A stretch of DNA of 64,000 nt from positions 1-64,000 of the forward strand of contig CAZJRS010000006.1 in assembly GCA_964548585.1 (NCBI GenBank), given 5' to 3'. Position 1 is the stretch's first letter; the number at the start of each line of letters is the position of its first letter. The stretch is from Methanocella_A sp964548585 (GTDB lineage: Archaea; Halobacteriota; Methanocellia; Methanocellales; Methanocellaceae). Below, in pieces: positions 50,372 through 59,138 of this stretch. The notes under the pieces were generated by a model, which was given only the letters and a program-made list of their open reading frames with translations, was not told where the DNA came from and did no database searches. Made by a program: the position numbers and the translations under genes.

Positions 50372-50692
50372 TCAGTTATACTCACGCCAGGTCTTACCGC
50401 ATTGCGTGCAGCGGAAGAACCGTACTTCGCTCTCATCAGCGCTGCGCAGCTGCCTCATCCACCAGTACGCTTTCTGGTTCCCGCAGTCGGGACACTTGAC
50501 ATCGGTAGTGGTCGGAAGTCCGGCATCCTCCTTGTTATCCAGCACAGTCATTTCGCGCTGCTGATCCTTAACAGGGCCGCCGACGATCATGTTGCCGGCC
50601 GCGGCTTTCTTCTCGTGGCCGCACTTGCGGCATTTTACCACGCCACCCGTGCCCGGCCTCATGATGCTCTTGCATTTTGGACAGAATTCCAT
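50372..50692 (-). CDS. tfs: transcription factor S (TFS), RNA polymerase cleavage factor
   Basis: 106 residues from ATG 50692 (MEFCPKCKSIM; GAGGGA 8 nt upstream). The N-terminal zinc ribbon has CPKC and CRKC; the C-terminal ribbon has CPDCGNQKAYWWMRQLRSADESEVRFFRCTQCG with the catalytic DE pair. It rescues backtracked RNA polymerase like TFIIS. An upstream ATG at 50710 overlaps, by ATGA, the end of a broken upstream frame. Confidence 0.96.
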   Translation of the reverse strand: MEFCPKCKSIMRPGTGGVVKCRKCGHEKKAAAGNMIVGGPVKDQQREMTVLDNKEDAGLPTTTDVKCPDCGNQKAYWWMRQLRSADESEVRFFRCTQCGKTWREYN

Positions 50693-50706
50693 GAATATGA
50701 TCCCTC

Positions 50707-50975
50707 TCATCGCCTGCGGGCGAAAATTACCGGCACATCGCAGACACCAAGCATAACCACGTCACCCGGGTCAGATTCTGCATTCGTGATGCCGTAGAAA
50801 TCCGCCAGCGGCCGATCGACTCTACCGGCCCGCCCGGGTCTCCGTGAGAATGGGAATAGACGCCCACAGGCTTAAGGATTGTGGCGTTTAATCCCGTTTC
50901 TGCGTGGGCGGAGCCCACGTCAGACTCATCTATTACATCGTCTTTGTTGGTGAAAACGATCTGGAGTATCGGTAC
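50707..50975 (-). pseudogene. probable frameshifted small gene upstream of tfs
   Basis: Two minus-strand frames together look like one protein. The first part reads (from about 50970) IVFTNKDDVIDESDVGSAHAETGLNATILKPVGVYSHSHGDPGG. Then, in another frame, VDRPLADFYGITNAESDPGDVVMLGVCDVPVIFARRR ends with a TGA that overlaps, as ATGA, the 50710 ATG of the tfs frame. The shift falls in a GC run near 50825-50840. No good start codon is seen. It may be a decayed gene, a sequencing error or, less likely, programmed frameshifting. Family unknown. Confidence 0.35.
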
Positions 50976-51086
50976 GTTCTATGATTCATAGCTCATATAT
51001 AACGACTACTTATGAGTATCGCTGCCGAGTATTGTTTATCTCAATAACCCCCAGCTTATTACCGGGAAGTACCTGAGTTCTGGAGC

Positions 51087-51644
51087 TTACACGGTTTCGG
51101 CTGGCTTCACAGGCTTCTTCTTGATCAGCGAAAATAATAACGCCCCGATTACCGCGAGAACGACGCCTATGATCAACATTACAGGCAAGCAGCATACAAG
51201 GTTGCCGAAGACAGTCCCGAGGATCGAGGTATCGCCATACGGTACTAGTAAAGAAAAGATGATACTAAGTACCATGGCCACCGGCCTGTGGATGATTTCC
51301 GCGACCGCGCCTGCAATAGCCCCTGCAGTAGCCGCTTCAACTTTCGTCGTGTACGGTGCCATCTTTGCCGCAAGCACTCCCGCGCCAAAGTAGGTCAGCA
51401 ACTGTAGCCCTAGTATGGCCAGGAAAGCCAGGCCGATCATCATGAATCCCACTGGTGGCAACTCAGGCGTCCCCGTGGGAATATTCTCGGGATCTCCATA
51501 TTTCTCCTGCCACTGCCTGGACTCCTCGATGAATTGTGGTCCGCCGATGAAGTCCACGAGGATATCTCCGGCGAGCGTCAGGCAAATTAGTATGATGGCT
51601 GCGATGATGCCTGCTTTGATCGCTTCAGTATATTTTTTATCCAT
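51087..51644 (-). CDS. membrane protein, function unknown
   Basis: 185 residues with four hydrophobic segments (about 12-32, 66-90, 103-130 and 140-170) and a polar loop after the first one (QFIEESRQWQEKYGDPENIPTG). The Ala/Gly-rich middle (TAGAIAGAVAEIIHRP) resembles small archaeal membrane proteins of unknown role. It has a Lys/Pro C-terminal tail. No family recognised. Confidence 0.72.
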   Translation of the reverse strand: MDKKYTEAIKAGIIAAIILICLTLAGDILVDFIGGPQFIEESRQWQEKYGDPENIPTGTPELPPVGFMMIGLAFLAILGLQLLTYFGAGVLAAKMAPYTTKVEAATAGAIAGAVAEIIHRPVAMVLSIIFSLLVPYGDTSILGTVFGNLVCCLPVMLIIGVVLAVIGALLFSLIKKKPVKPAETV

Positions 51645-51763
51645 GATTAAACACCTGTCAAGTAATGATTATACGTGCTTTATAATAATTTTACCCGCAC
51701 CCAGAAGCCGAATCCATCAAAGCCGTTACAGTGTTGGTAAGACAGAGAATAAGCAGTCTTCGT

Positions 51764-52405
51764 TCACGGGATAAACAGCCCTTGATTGTTAAAGATGTCC
51801 CGTGCCACGTTATTCGCCCACGCTACAGAGCCGACATCAGCCACTTTATGGGCGTCGCTGCCTATCGTGTACTTCACCCCGGCATCCCGGCAGTTCACCA
51901 GAAAGTCCCGGGAGGGCAGACAGTGCTTTGAATTGATCTCAATGGCTACATCGTTGTCCCTTAAAAGCTCCACCAGCCGATCCTCATATTCCTGAACGGG
52001 AGTGAAATCAACGCCCGCGCTCCAGGCGTGGTGAGCCAGGACATCGACACGCTTGTCCTGCACCGCCCGAAAAACGGCATGATAGTAAATTTCCCAGGAC
52101 GGAGCTCCATGGAAAGATGCGAGGACCAGGTCCATGCCTTCCCGGTCCGCGAGGTCGACTTCCCCGGTGGAGAGTATCTCGGCCTCGATTCCCACCAGGA
52201 CTTTTACCCGGTACGAGGGCTGCAACAGATCTACCTCTTTTTTCGTCTCCCGCACCATCTTTTCAGTAACGCCGCTCCCGTGCCCCGGTCCGTGGTCAGT
52301 CAGCGCGACCAGATCCAGTCCCTTCAGCTCCGCTGCCTCGATGACGTTATGCACGCTATCCCTGCCGTCCGATTTACTGGTATGCACGTGCATGTCGACT
52401 TTCAT
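51764..52405 (-). CDS. PHP-domain metal-dependent phosphoesterase
   Basis: About 213 residues starting MKVDMHVHTSKSDGRDS (the HVH metal motif; GGAG 9 nt upstream; the frame is open to 52429). LVALTDHGPGHG, VGIEAEI, ASFHGAPS, LAHHAW and IGSDAHKV complete the PHP metal site. PHP proteins hydrolyse phosphoesters such as histidinol-P or nucleic acid ends; the substrate is not known here. It follows the CDP-alcohol transferase on the same strand. Confidence 0.9.
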   Translation of the reverse strand: MKVDMHVHTSKSDGRDSVHNVIEAAELKGLDLVALTDHGPGHGSGVTEKMVRETKKEVDLLQPSYRVKVLVGIEAEILSTGEVDLADREGMDLVLASFHGAPSWEIYYHAVFRAVQDKRVDVLAHHAWSAGVDFTPVQEYEDRLVELLRDNDVAIEINSKHCLPSRDFLVNCRDAGVKYTIGSDAHKVADVGSVAWANNVARDIFNNQGLFIP

Positions 52406-52449
52406 CGGTGGGAGCTCCGGAATGTACATTACATTGTACCCGGGCAGGC

Positions 52450-53076
52450 TTAAAATTTCCCCCGGTTCCAGTACAGGTATAACACCCGCTGCAAAGCGGA
52501 GAAGTTAGTCCCCACAGCCACGATGGCAATGGCGATGGTCATGGCTCCGAAGCCCAAAAAAGTGTAGGCGCTGAGGCAGGAGAAGATGATGAGCGTGATG
52601 ACAGTCTCGGGCCGGCCGTAGATACCGACACCCTCGAGAGGGTCCTTGATCTTGCCATCGTGCTTCTGCTGGTATCCGATCTCGGCATAGACGACCGGCT
52701 TGATGAACGTGTTGATCATCGATCCGAAGACTGCGATGGCGACGAGCCGCATGTCGACCAGCCCGCCGAGGCCGATGCCCAATAAGACAATACAGTCCAC
52801 GTACTTATCGACAATCCAGTCGATAGCTGCGCCGAACTTGGAGGACCTGTTTTTAATGCGGGCCACGCCGCCGTCTATGAAATCCAGCAGTCCGGATAAT
52901 AGTAGCGCAGCGGCACCTGCATAGATCAAGTTCACCCCATACAGCACCCCTGCGGCAATACCTAGTAACAATGAGAGCAGCGTGATCTGGTTCGGGGTAA
53001 TGCCGGTAGCGGCAAAAGCCCTGGAAACCGGGCTGATAAAGCCGATCAGGTGATCGCGATACTTGGTGAGGTTCAA
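52450..53076 (-). CDS. CDP-alcohol phosphatidyltransferase (archaetidyl lipid synthase type)
   Basis: A 208-residue membrane enzyme with the family signature LDFIDGGVARIKNRSSKF then GAAIDWIVDKYVD (D-x2-D-G-x2-A-R-x8-G-x3-D-x3-D) and five or six membrane helices. It moves a CDP-activated archaeol to an alcohol such as inositol phosphate or glycerol phosphate. The acceptor cannot be told from this sequence; archaetidylinositol-phosphate synthase is plausible. Confidence 0.9.
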   Translation of the reverse strand: MNLTKYRDHLIGFISPVSRAFAATGITPNQITLLSLLLGIAAGVLYGVNLIYAGAAALLLSGLLDFIDGGVARIKNRSSKFGAAIDWIVDKYVDCIVLLGIGLGGLVDMRLVAIAVFGSMINTFIKPVVYAEIGYQQKHDGKIKDPLEGVGIYGRPETVITLIIFSCLSAYTFLGFGAMTIAIAIVAVGTNFSALQRVLYLYWNRGKF

Positions 53077-53192
53077 GCGCTGTCCTCCGGGGACATGAAG
53101 TTTAGAGGCAAATAGTACTTAAAGTTAGTGTATCAGGGGTAAGTGATACTTTAAAATACTTAATGGCGGATATTCTTAATTCAGGTTATTAA

Positions 53193-53750
53193 ATGGTAAA
53201 GGCTTCTGGTATGGCGAAGAATAAGCAGGTCAACCGCGCATTTTACATCGGCCGCTTCCAGCCATTCCACCTTGGTCACCTGAAGGTGATCAGTCAGATC
53301 GCCGAGGATGTCGACGAGCTTGTCATCGGCATAGGTAGCGCTCAGCTAAGCCATACGCCGGAAAATCCGTTTACAGCCGGTGAGCGTATTATGATGATCT
53401 CCCGGAGCCTGGAAGACCTGGACCTTTACAATTACGTCATTCCCATCAATGACATCTACAGGAATGCCATCTGGGTATCCCACGTCGAATCGATGACACC
53501 CCCGTTTTCGTGCGCGTATACGAATAACCCGCTGGTATCTCGCCTGTTTTCTGAGGCGGGATATGAGGTAAATCACTCGCCTATGTACAATAGAAGCGCT
53601 TATTCGGGAACTGAGATCAGGCGACGGATGCTAGCCGACGAGAACTGGCAGCAACTGGTGCCGCCTGCGGTGGTCAAAGTAGCAGAAGAAGTCTGTGGCG
53701 TCGAGCGGCTGAAGCAGGTCAGCCTGAAAGGTGACATAGAAAGCGGGTAA
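53193..53750 (+). CDS. nadM: nicotinamide-nucleotide adenylyltransferase (NadM)
   Basis: 185 residues. The nucleotidyltransferase motif GRFQPFHLGH is near residue 19-28 and the second motif YSGTEIRRRML near 130. It makes NAD+ from NMN and ATP and is the archaeal NadM type. The ATG at 53193 has AGGT 7 nt upstream; an ATG 18 nt downstream is also possible. Confidence 0.94.
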   Translation: MVKASGMAKNKQVNRAFYIGRFQPFHLGHLKVISQIAEDVDELVIGIGSAQLSHTPENPFTAGERIMMISRSLEDLDLYNYVIPINDIYRNAIWVSHVESMTPPFSCAYTNNPLVSRLFSEAGYEVNHSPMYNRSAYSGTEIRRRMLADENWQQLVPPAVVKVAEEVCGVERLKQVSLKGDIESG

Positions 53751-53836
53751 TACTACAGATAACACTGCAGTGATTAGATACTATTCCGCGATATCTTGCC
53801 AAAGATAGCGATGACTTGCGTATCCGAGTTACTAAA

Positions 53837-53856
53837 GGCTTGACCTCAGTCAAGCC
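53837..53856. terminator. shared 8-bp hairpin at the end of gfcR and nadM
   Basis: GGCTTGAC, CTCA, GTCAAGCC surrounds the gfcR stop codon and lies about 87 nt after nadM, in the convergent gap. Confidence 0.5.
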
Positions 53857-54469
53857 TACCAATCCGGACGAGTGACTTGACAGGCACGCCGCCGAAGGAG
53901 TCGGCCCCGTGCTTGTCGATGATCACCGCGATGGCCACAGCTTCGCCGCCCCTATCCTCGATAAGCTTGACCGTTTCTTCCATCGTCGATCCCGTGGTGA
54001 TCACATCGTCGATGATGACACAACGCTTACCCTTGATGTCAGCATAGTTCTCACTAAGAGTAGGCTGAGTCGGGTGCTGCTTGGCGGATTCATCAGATCG
54101 GTGCTTTCCGGGGTGGATTACCGCCAGTTCGGCACCGTACTGGTAGGCTACCACGTTCGCCAGAGGCACGCCGCTTAAAGCGATACCTACGACTACATCC
54201 ACGTTGGTGTCGAGCTCGTTTAAGACCTCCTCGACCATGTCGGCCATGCAGGTAGCGATGAGCATGATCCGGTTCGAGCTCTTGCCGATGGTGCTCCAGT
54301 CAATGAATATGTCCTTGGGTGCCTGCGCTCCGGTTTCTTTCTTTGCGCGGGTGAGCAGCCAGGTGGCAGTCTCCCGGGAGATGTTCAGCTCGTCGGCGAT
54401 CTCGCCAGAGCGGAGACCTCGGTTCCTGAGTTCGATCGCCTTTTCGATAAGGTCGTTAACGTTCTTCAT
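53846..54469 (-). CDS. gfcR: GfcR-type regulator (HTH + phosphoribosyltransferase-like, PyrE-like)
   Basis: About 207 residues from ATG 54469 (GAGGAG 8 nt upstream); the frame is open to 54592 but that part overlaps nob1. The N-terminus has an HTH (IELRNRGLRSGEIADELNISRETATWLL) and the C-terminal part an orotate phosphoribosyltransferase-like domain with the PRPP motif CVIIDDVITTGSTMEE. This matches the archaeal GfcR family, which controls sugar metabolism in haloarchaea. It starts 1 nt after nob1. Confidence 0.92.
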   Translation of the reverse strand: MKNVNDLIEKAIELRNRGLRSGEIADELNISRETATWLLTRAKKETGAQAPKDIFIDWSTIGKSSNRIMLIATCMADMVEEVLNELDTNVDVVVGIALSGVPLANVVAYQYGAELAVIHPGKHRSDESAKQHPTQPTLSENYADIKGKRCVIIDDVITTGSTMEETVKLIEDRGGEAVAIAVIIDKHGADSFGGVPVKSLVRIGRLD

Positions 54470-54470
54470 G

Positions 54471-54965
54471 TCACTTACTCCTCGTAGCGAATCGTTTTTT
54501 CTGCCGGAGGGGCGATCCGCACACATTGCACGTTTCGCCTTCCGGGTAGGCTCTGCCACATCCGATACAGCGCTTTTCCCAGACGATCCCATACCTACTT
54601 TTCTTCTGCCTCAGCGAGCGGATGCGCACGCCAGCTTTGCGGGCAATGTTCTGTACTGAGTAGTCGTCGGTGAGCAGCTCGACGTCTTTCCCGGCCAGCT
54701 TTTCCTGAAGAGCCAGTGCGAGAAGGTCCCGGTCTGTCAGAGATAGCCGCTGGTCATCGCCTGTGGCTACCGTCATTTGCCGGATAGCCTGAATGAACTG
54801 GTCCTCAGCCTGGATTACCCGCAGCCCCTCAATCATGTCAAGCCGCAGCTTTGACCGCTCATCCTTTACTTCCCCATAGACCCCGGGAGATGTCACGATC
54901 TCGCCGTCATCAGGTATGGAACCGTAAATGAATGCGGACGTATCCAGTACATATGTGATGACCAT
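54471..54965 (-). CDS. nob1: endonuclease Nob1 (18S/16S rRNA 3'-end maturation)
   Basis: A 164-residue PIN-domain nuclease with a C-terminal zinc ribbon. ITYVLDTSAFIYG gives the first acidic residue, SLTDRDLLALALQEKL the second and VELLTDDYSVQNIA the third; the ribbon is CIGCGRAYPEGETCNVCG. It cuts the pre-16S rRNA at the D site. It is followed by gfcR and preceded by a 100-residue basic protein. Confidence 0.94.
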   Translation of the reverse strand: MVITYVLDTSAFIYGSIPDDGEIVTSPGVYGEVKDERSKLRLDMIEGLRVIQAEDQFIQAIRQMTVATGDDQRLSLTDRDLLALALQEKLAGKDVELLTDDYSVQNIARKAGVRIRSLRQKKSRYGIVWEKRCIGCGRAYPEGETCNVCGSPLRQKKRFATRSK

Positions 54966-54971
54966 CGTTAC

Positions 54972-55274
54972 CTATTTTTCCCGGCCGCGATATAAAGATA
55001 TCGAAGGATTGTCTCCGGCTTTCCCCGGTAAACCTGATCTGGTACGTATGCTGTCGTCCAGCCGGCGGATCCGCTGCTGAAGCCTGTCAAGCTGATCGGC
55101 CATTTTTTCGTGGGCAGAAGCAAACCGGACTGCTATCCCCTTTTCATCCATCGCCATGTATTCCTGAAGAGCCCGGCTGGCAAAGACTCCCGGCAGCATT
55201 CGCCCACGTCTCCGTTCCACCCATGCGGAGACATCGTCATCTAACTCAATCACCAGCGTTCGCATTCTGACCAT
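54972..55274 (-). CDS. small basic helical protein before nob1, function unknown
   Basis: 100 residues (97 from the internal ATG at 55265). RTLVIELDDDVSAWVERR at the start looks like a ribbon-helix-helix strand and helix; the middle (EKMADQLDRLQQRIRRLDDSIRTRSG) is a likely coiled coil. A TATA box (TATAAATA on the minus strand, 55294-55301) is 23-32 nt away, so the mRNA is leaderless or nearly so. It ends 6 nt before nob1 and may be a regulator of that operon. Confidence 0.72.
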   Translation of the reverse strand: MVRMRTLVIELDDDVSAWVERRRGRMLPGVFASRALQEYMAMDEKGIAVRFASAHEKMADQLDRLQQRIRRLDDSIRTRSGLPGKAGDNPSISLYRGREK

Positions 55275-55448
55275 ATCAATTTAAACTGACCATTATTTAT
55301 ACCTGAGTCCCGTTTAGACACGAACTGACTCAGCCGGCAGGGCCCACACAAATCTGAAATACACATTTTTTTAGAATTCACACTGTCCGGTGAAGGGTCA
55401 GTTTATTATATCAACAAAACATTATAACGAGATATCAAGGGGATATAC

Positions 55449-55721
55449 ATGGAATTACCCGCGAAGCAGCCCGAAAAGTATTACATCGTCTCGATTGAGC
55501 AATACCTGTCACTGCTGAATGCCGAGAAAGTAAAAGACTGCTTTAGTGGGCTACAGTATCTCGCCGGGCGAGATTCATTCCGGGAAAGGATCATCGTGGT
55601 CAGGGCCAATGTCTCCGAGCAGATCAGAAGCAGGTACAACGTGACAAAAAGAGCTTTCTACGGGGCGAACAGAGGCATTGAGTTTACCGCCCAGACAACT
55701 CTGGATACCGGGGAAAATTAG
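55449..55721 (+). CDS. small soluble protein, function unknown
   Basis: 90 residues from ATG 55449 with GGGGAT just upstream. PEKYYIVSIEQYLSLLNAEKVKDCFSGLQYLAGRDSFRERIIVVRANVSEQIRSRYN suggests a small alpha/beta fold. No family is recognised. It is convergent with the YfcE-type phosphodiesterase. Confidence 0.65.
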   Translation: MELPAKQPEKYYIVSIEQYLSLLNAEKVKDCFSGLQYLAGRDSFRERIIVVRANVSEQIRSRYNVTKRAFYGANRGIEFTAQTTLDTGEN

Positions 55722-55727
55722 CCCGGG

Positions 55728-56252
55728 TCAGCCGTTGATAGACCGGGCGAAGGTCAGGTAGCCACAAACGTCTCCTGACGAGACTTTTTCGATTTTACCG
55801 GATATTCTGCCCTCTTCTACAGTAAACTCTACGATAGACGGGTCGGACATCCGAGGGTGTGTCGGGCTTCCCGGACAAACAAGCAGTACGTCAGTCTGGT
55901 CGATGATCGGGCGGTGAAGATGGCCGAAGATCAGTACGTCCACCTCCATTTCAAGGGCAAGATACCTCATGTTAGTCAGGTCCGAGGTATGCTTACCGCT
56001 GTGCACTACCCCGAAACGTAGCCCTTCAACCTCAAACCGTTCGCGTTCGGGAAGCAGATCCCGGAGTACCGGAGAGTCGGAATTCCCGTGGACCGCAACA
56101 AGGCGCTTGCAACCCTTTTTCAGTGACTCGTAAGCTTCCAGCGTGTTAAAGTCGCCAGCGTGAACTACGATATCAGCTTTACCTGCGAAGTCCAACAGCT
56201 CCCGGGGCAGCGGGCACATCAGGTGCGTGTCGGAGAGGGCCAGTATTTTCAT
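55728..56252 (-). CDS. YfcE/MJ0936-type phosphodiesterase
   Basis: About 174 residues from ATG 56252 (MKILALSDTHL). Metal motifs in order: SDTHL, VHAGDFN, VHGNSD, VVHSGKHTS and IFGHLHRP, then the C-terminal CPGSPTHPR strand. The family cleaves phosphodiesters with Mn or Ni. The substrate is not known. The other phosphoesterase in the window (4667) belongs to a separate subgroup. Confidence 0.9.
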   Translation of the reverse strand: MKILALSDTHLMCPLPRELLDFAGKADIVVHAGDFNTLEAYESLKKGCKRLVAVHGNSDSPVLRDLLPERERFEVEGLRFGVVHSGKHTSDLTNMRYLALEMEVDVLIFGHLHRPIIDQTDVLLVCPGSPTHPRMSDPSIVEFTVEEGRISGKIEKVSSGDVCGYLTFARSING

Positions 56253-56328
56253 CAATCTATAATTCACCTGTAATACCAATAAGTTTCCCCTGTTAGAAAG
56301 GCAGGTAGTCCAGCATACTCGATCGGGA

Positions 56329-56553
56329 CTATGGCGGCCCTGTCGGCTCCAGTGGAGTCTTTGAGGCCAGTTCCGGGTGCGGCACAGTCATTCCGGGCGG
56401 CAGGCCACCCATAACCATTTTCTCTCTCGGCGCCCCGCATTTTTTACACTTTGGGGGACAGCACGAACCGTGGAGGTGATAAGCATGACACTTGCCAGGC
56501 GTGCAAAGTACATGATGCTCCGTCCCACAAATAGTACAAACCCATTTTGGCAT
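56329..56553 (-). CDS. Cys/His-rich small zinc protein
   Basis: 74 residues: WVCTICGTEHHVLCTPGKCHAYHLHGSCCPPKCKKCGAPREKM with at least nine Cys and five His in 45 residues, two of them in the CxxC arrangement of a rubredoxin or zinc ribbon. The C-terminal part is Pro-rich. It probably binds zinc or iron. A TATA box lies near 56578-56590, divergent from the XPD/DinG helicase gene. Confidence 0.7.
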   Translation of the reverse strand: MPKWVCTICGTEHHVLCTPGKCHAYHLHGSCCPPKCKKCGAPREKMVMGGLPPGMTVPHPELASKTPLEPTGPP

Positions 56554-56699
56554 GAACGTTCTATTTGTTACGAACGATTATATAGATTTCGGATGCAAGC
56601 GACAGGGAGTTTTTATTCGTGCACACGATGAACGACAGGCCCTCACAGTTAAATATATAGCACAGCGTACAAACTGCTTGACAGGACTTTTCACCCAAA

Positions 56700-58865
56700 A
56701 TGGATGCCGAATACCAGCAATACTTCCCAAAGCAGGCCTATTACCCGAACCAGCGGGAAGCCATGGACCGAATATATAATGCCCTCCTCACCGGCAAGCT
56801 AGTCCTATTTGAGGGCGCGTGCGGTACTGGAAAGACTCTGTCAGCACTGGCTCCTGCAATGGCCATCGGTAAACAAATGGGTAAAAAGGTCATCATAGCT
56901 ACGAATGTCCACCAGCAGATGGAACAGTTCATAGAGGAAGCCCGGGAAATCAGAGCGATTGCGGATATCAAAGCGGCGGTGGTAAAAGGCAAAGCGCACA
57001 TGTGTCCGCTGGAAAAGGAGTACGAAGAGTGCTCGGTGCTGCGAGAAAATACTTACGAGTTGCTTAAGCTGGAGCAGGAGCTGGCCGATCTGCGGCGTAT
57101 GGAGAAAGAGACGCTAGCAAAGATCAGGACCGACCGGAGTTTTTCGGACGTGCACGAGGGACTAGTCAACGGGATGCGGACTGCCGAAGAGCGAGCGGCA
57201 GCGTTAAAAAAACGCTCGTGCAGCTACCTGCGAGAAGTACTGCTAAACGAAGACAACTCCTTCGCCGAATGGCTTTTTGCAGGCGTAAGAACAGCTGAAG
57301 AGATTGCTGCCGCATCGTTGAAAGACGGCCAGTGCGGCTACGAAATGCTCAAGCGCTGCATGAAGGACGCCGATCTGATCATCTGCAACTACCACCACTT
57401 GCTTGATCCCGACATAGCGGGAACGTTTCTAGGTTGGACAGGCTGTGATCTCGAGAATGTCATTCTCATCTTTGATGAAGCCCATAACCTGGAACAGCAG
57501 GCTCGCTCACACTCATCGGCCACGCTCTCAGAGCTCACAATCGAAAAAGCCATTGGAGAAGCGGCAGGGATGAGAAGCACCCGGAAAGATGATATCGAAT
57601 TCTTTTTGTTCCTCCTGAAAGATACCGTCCGCGGGGCCTATGAACACAGCTTCGGATTCGGGGACGCAGAACGTATCGGCCATGCCTGGCAAGATATAAC
57701 TATCAGAGACCCCCAGGGCGGTGATGACACACTCCGACAGAAACTGCTCCAGGACCTGAAAGCCAGGGGCATTGATGTCAGGAAGCTGCTGGAGGAAGCT
57801 ATCGATCGGGGCCTGGACATTGATGACCGCTACCGGAAAGAGTTCAAAGAAGGCCGTTCGGAGGGCTGCAAGTCGTCGTCGCTGCTGGCCGTTTCATCAT
57901 TTATGCTAACTTACATCGACCGATCGAATCAGGTCGACTATTACCCTTTGCTCAACGTACGCCGCTCCAAAGAAGGAGATGTATATGGGCGAATCGAGCT
58001 ATTCTGCTGCATCCCGACCGACGTCACGAAGCCGCTGCTCAACGGCGCTTTCGGCGCGGTGCTTATGTCAGCCACGTTGAAGCCTTTCGACATGGTCAAG
58101 GCTACGCTGGGCATCGACCGGCCGACTGAAGAGATCACCTTCGGCACGACGTATCCCCCGGAGCGCCGGCGTACGCTGGCTGTGGACATCACACCCCAGT
58201 TTGCGAAGAACCGGGACGAACCGGCAACGGTAAACAGCATTGTCTCGCTACTGCGAGACGTCGTGGATAAGTCGGAAGGCAATGTGCTCATCGTCTTCCC
58301 GAGCAGCGGAGAAGCCCGGAAGTACGCAGGGATGCTTGACCTGAAAGTACCAGTATTCATGGATGAGGCAGGTGTCTCAGCCCAGGATACCAAGATGGAG
58401 TTCTTCAGGCAGGGCGAGGATGGCAAAAAAGCAGTGCTAATCACCTACCTCTGGGGCACCCTCACCGAAGGAGTAGACTACAAGTTCGACCGGTGCCGCA
58501 CAGTAGTAGTGGTCGGAGTCGGGTTCCCGAACCTGAACGACCGCATGAAGGCTATCCAGAGATCTTACGACGGCAAGTTTGGACCGGGAAAAGGCTGGGA
58601 CTACGGCGTCCTGTACCCGACGATCCGGCGCATCAGGCAAGCCTGCGGTCGAGTAGTCAGGTCACCTGTGGATTATGGAGTACGGGTGCTGGCCGACGCC
58701 CGGTTCACCCACGCGTCGGTCATGAAGCTCAAGCGGTATTCCATCCACATGCAGTTCCCTGATATGGAGAGAAAAGAGTTCATCGACGTCCAGCCCGAGA
58801 AAGCGAAGTACTCCATGATGAACTTCTTTGGTGATATAAAATCATCGGACAGTTCGAAGCAGTAA
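56700..58865 (+). CDS. XPD/DinG-family superfamily 2 DNA helicase
   Basis: A 721-residue helicase. Walker A is FEGACGTGKTLSALAP (about residues 37-52), DEAH is FDEAHNLE near 259, and motif VI is QACGRVVRSPVDYG near 650. Four Cys between motif Ia and DEAH (HMCPLEKEYEEC, SCSYL, GQCGYEMLKRC) look like the 4Fe-4S site of XPD. It unwinds DNA in repair. A TATA box near 56650-56657 precedes it. Confidence 0.92.
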   Translation: MDAEYQQYFPKQAYYPNQREAMDRIYNALLTGKLVLFEGACGTGKTLSALAPAMAIGKQMGKKVIIATNVHQQMEQFIEEAREIRAIADIKAAVVKGKAHMCPLEKEYEECSVLRENTYELLKLEQELADLRRMEKETLAKIRTDRSFSDVHEGLVNGMRTAEERAAALKKRSCSYLREVLLNEDNSFAEWLFAGVRTAEEIAAASLKDGQCGYEMLKRCMKDADLIICNYHHLLDPDIAGTFLGWTGCDLENVILIFDEAHNLEQQARSHSSATLSELTIEKAIGEAAGMRSTRKDDIEFFLFLLKDTVRGAYEHSFGFGDAERIGHAWQDITIRDPQGGDDTLRQKLLQDLKARGIDVRKLLEEAIDRGLDIDDRYRKEFKEGRSEGCKSSSLLAVSSFMLTYIDRSNQVDYYPLLNVRRSKEGDVYGRIELFCCIPTDVTKPLLNGAFGAVLMSATLKPFDMVKATLGIDRPTEEITFGTTYPPERRRTLAVDITPQFAKNRDEPATVNSIVSLLRDVVDKSEGNVLIVFPSSGEARKYAGMLDLKVPVFMDEAGVSAQDTKMEFFRQGEDGKKAVLITYLWGTLTEGVDYKFDRCRTVVVVGVGFPNLNDRMKAIQRSYDGKFGPGKGWDYGVLYPTIRRIRQACGRVVRSPVDYGVRVLADARFTHASVMKLKRYSIHMQFPDMERKEFIDVQPEKAKYSMMNFFGDIKSSDSSKQ

Positions 58866-59041
58866 TTCTCCCCGGATGCCGGGCATACATCGTCCTGAAC
58901 CTGCTCCTTTTCACCCGGCGGGGGAGATACAGATATATACTCCTTCGGATATCTATTAATCCACCGCGCCGATCAAAGCATTCGTTTTGATTAGTGTGAA
59001 ACGTCCGATTCTGATTCGGATGGTGCCACAAGGCACAGCTA

Positions 59042-59113
59042 CGTCTCTATCCTCCGGAGGAGACGCAATGCGGTTGTGACTTTACAGCCCGATAGGGCTG
59101 CATAGGAAGTCAC
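59042..59113 (+). promoter_or_regulatory. structured leader of the rps3Ae (eS1) mRNA
   Basis: Two stem-loops lie just before the gene. The first is CGTCTC paired with GAGACG (59042-59065), with an inner CTCCGGAG. The second is GTGACTT paired with AAGTCAC (59076-59082 with 59107-59113), enclosing a perfect CAGCCC, GATA, GGGCTG hairpin (59085-59100). The second ends 25 nt before the ATG. It may be a ribosomal-protein autoregulation site. Confidence 0.5.
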
Positions 59114-59138
59114 CCTTAACACTATAAGAGGAAATATT

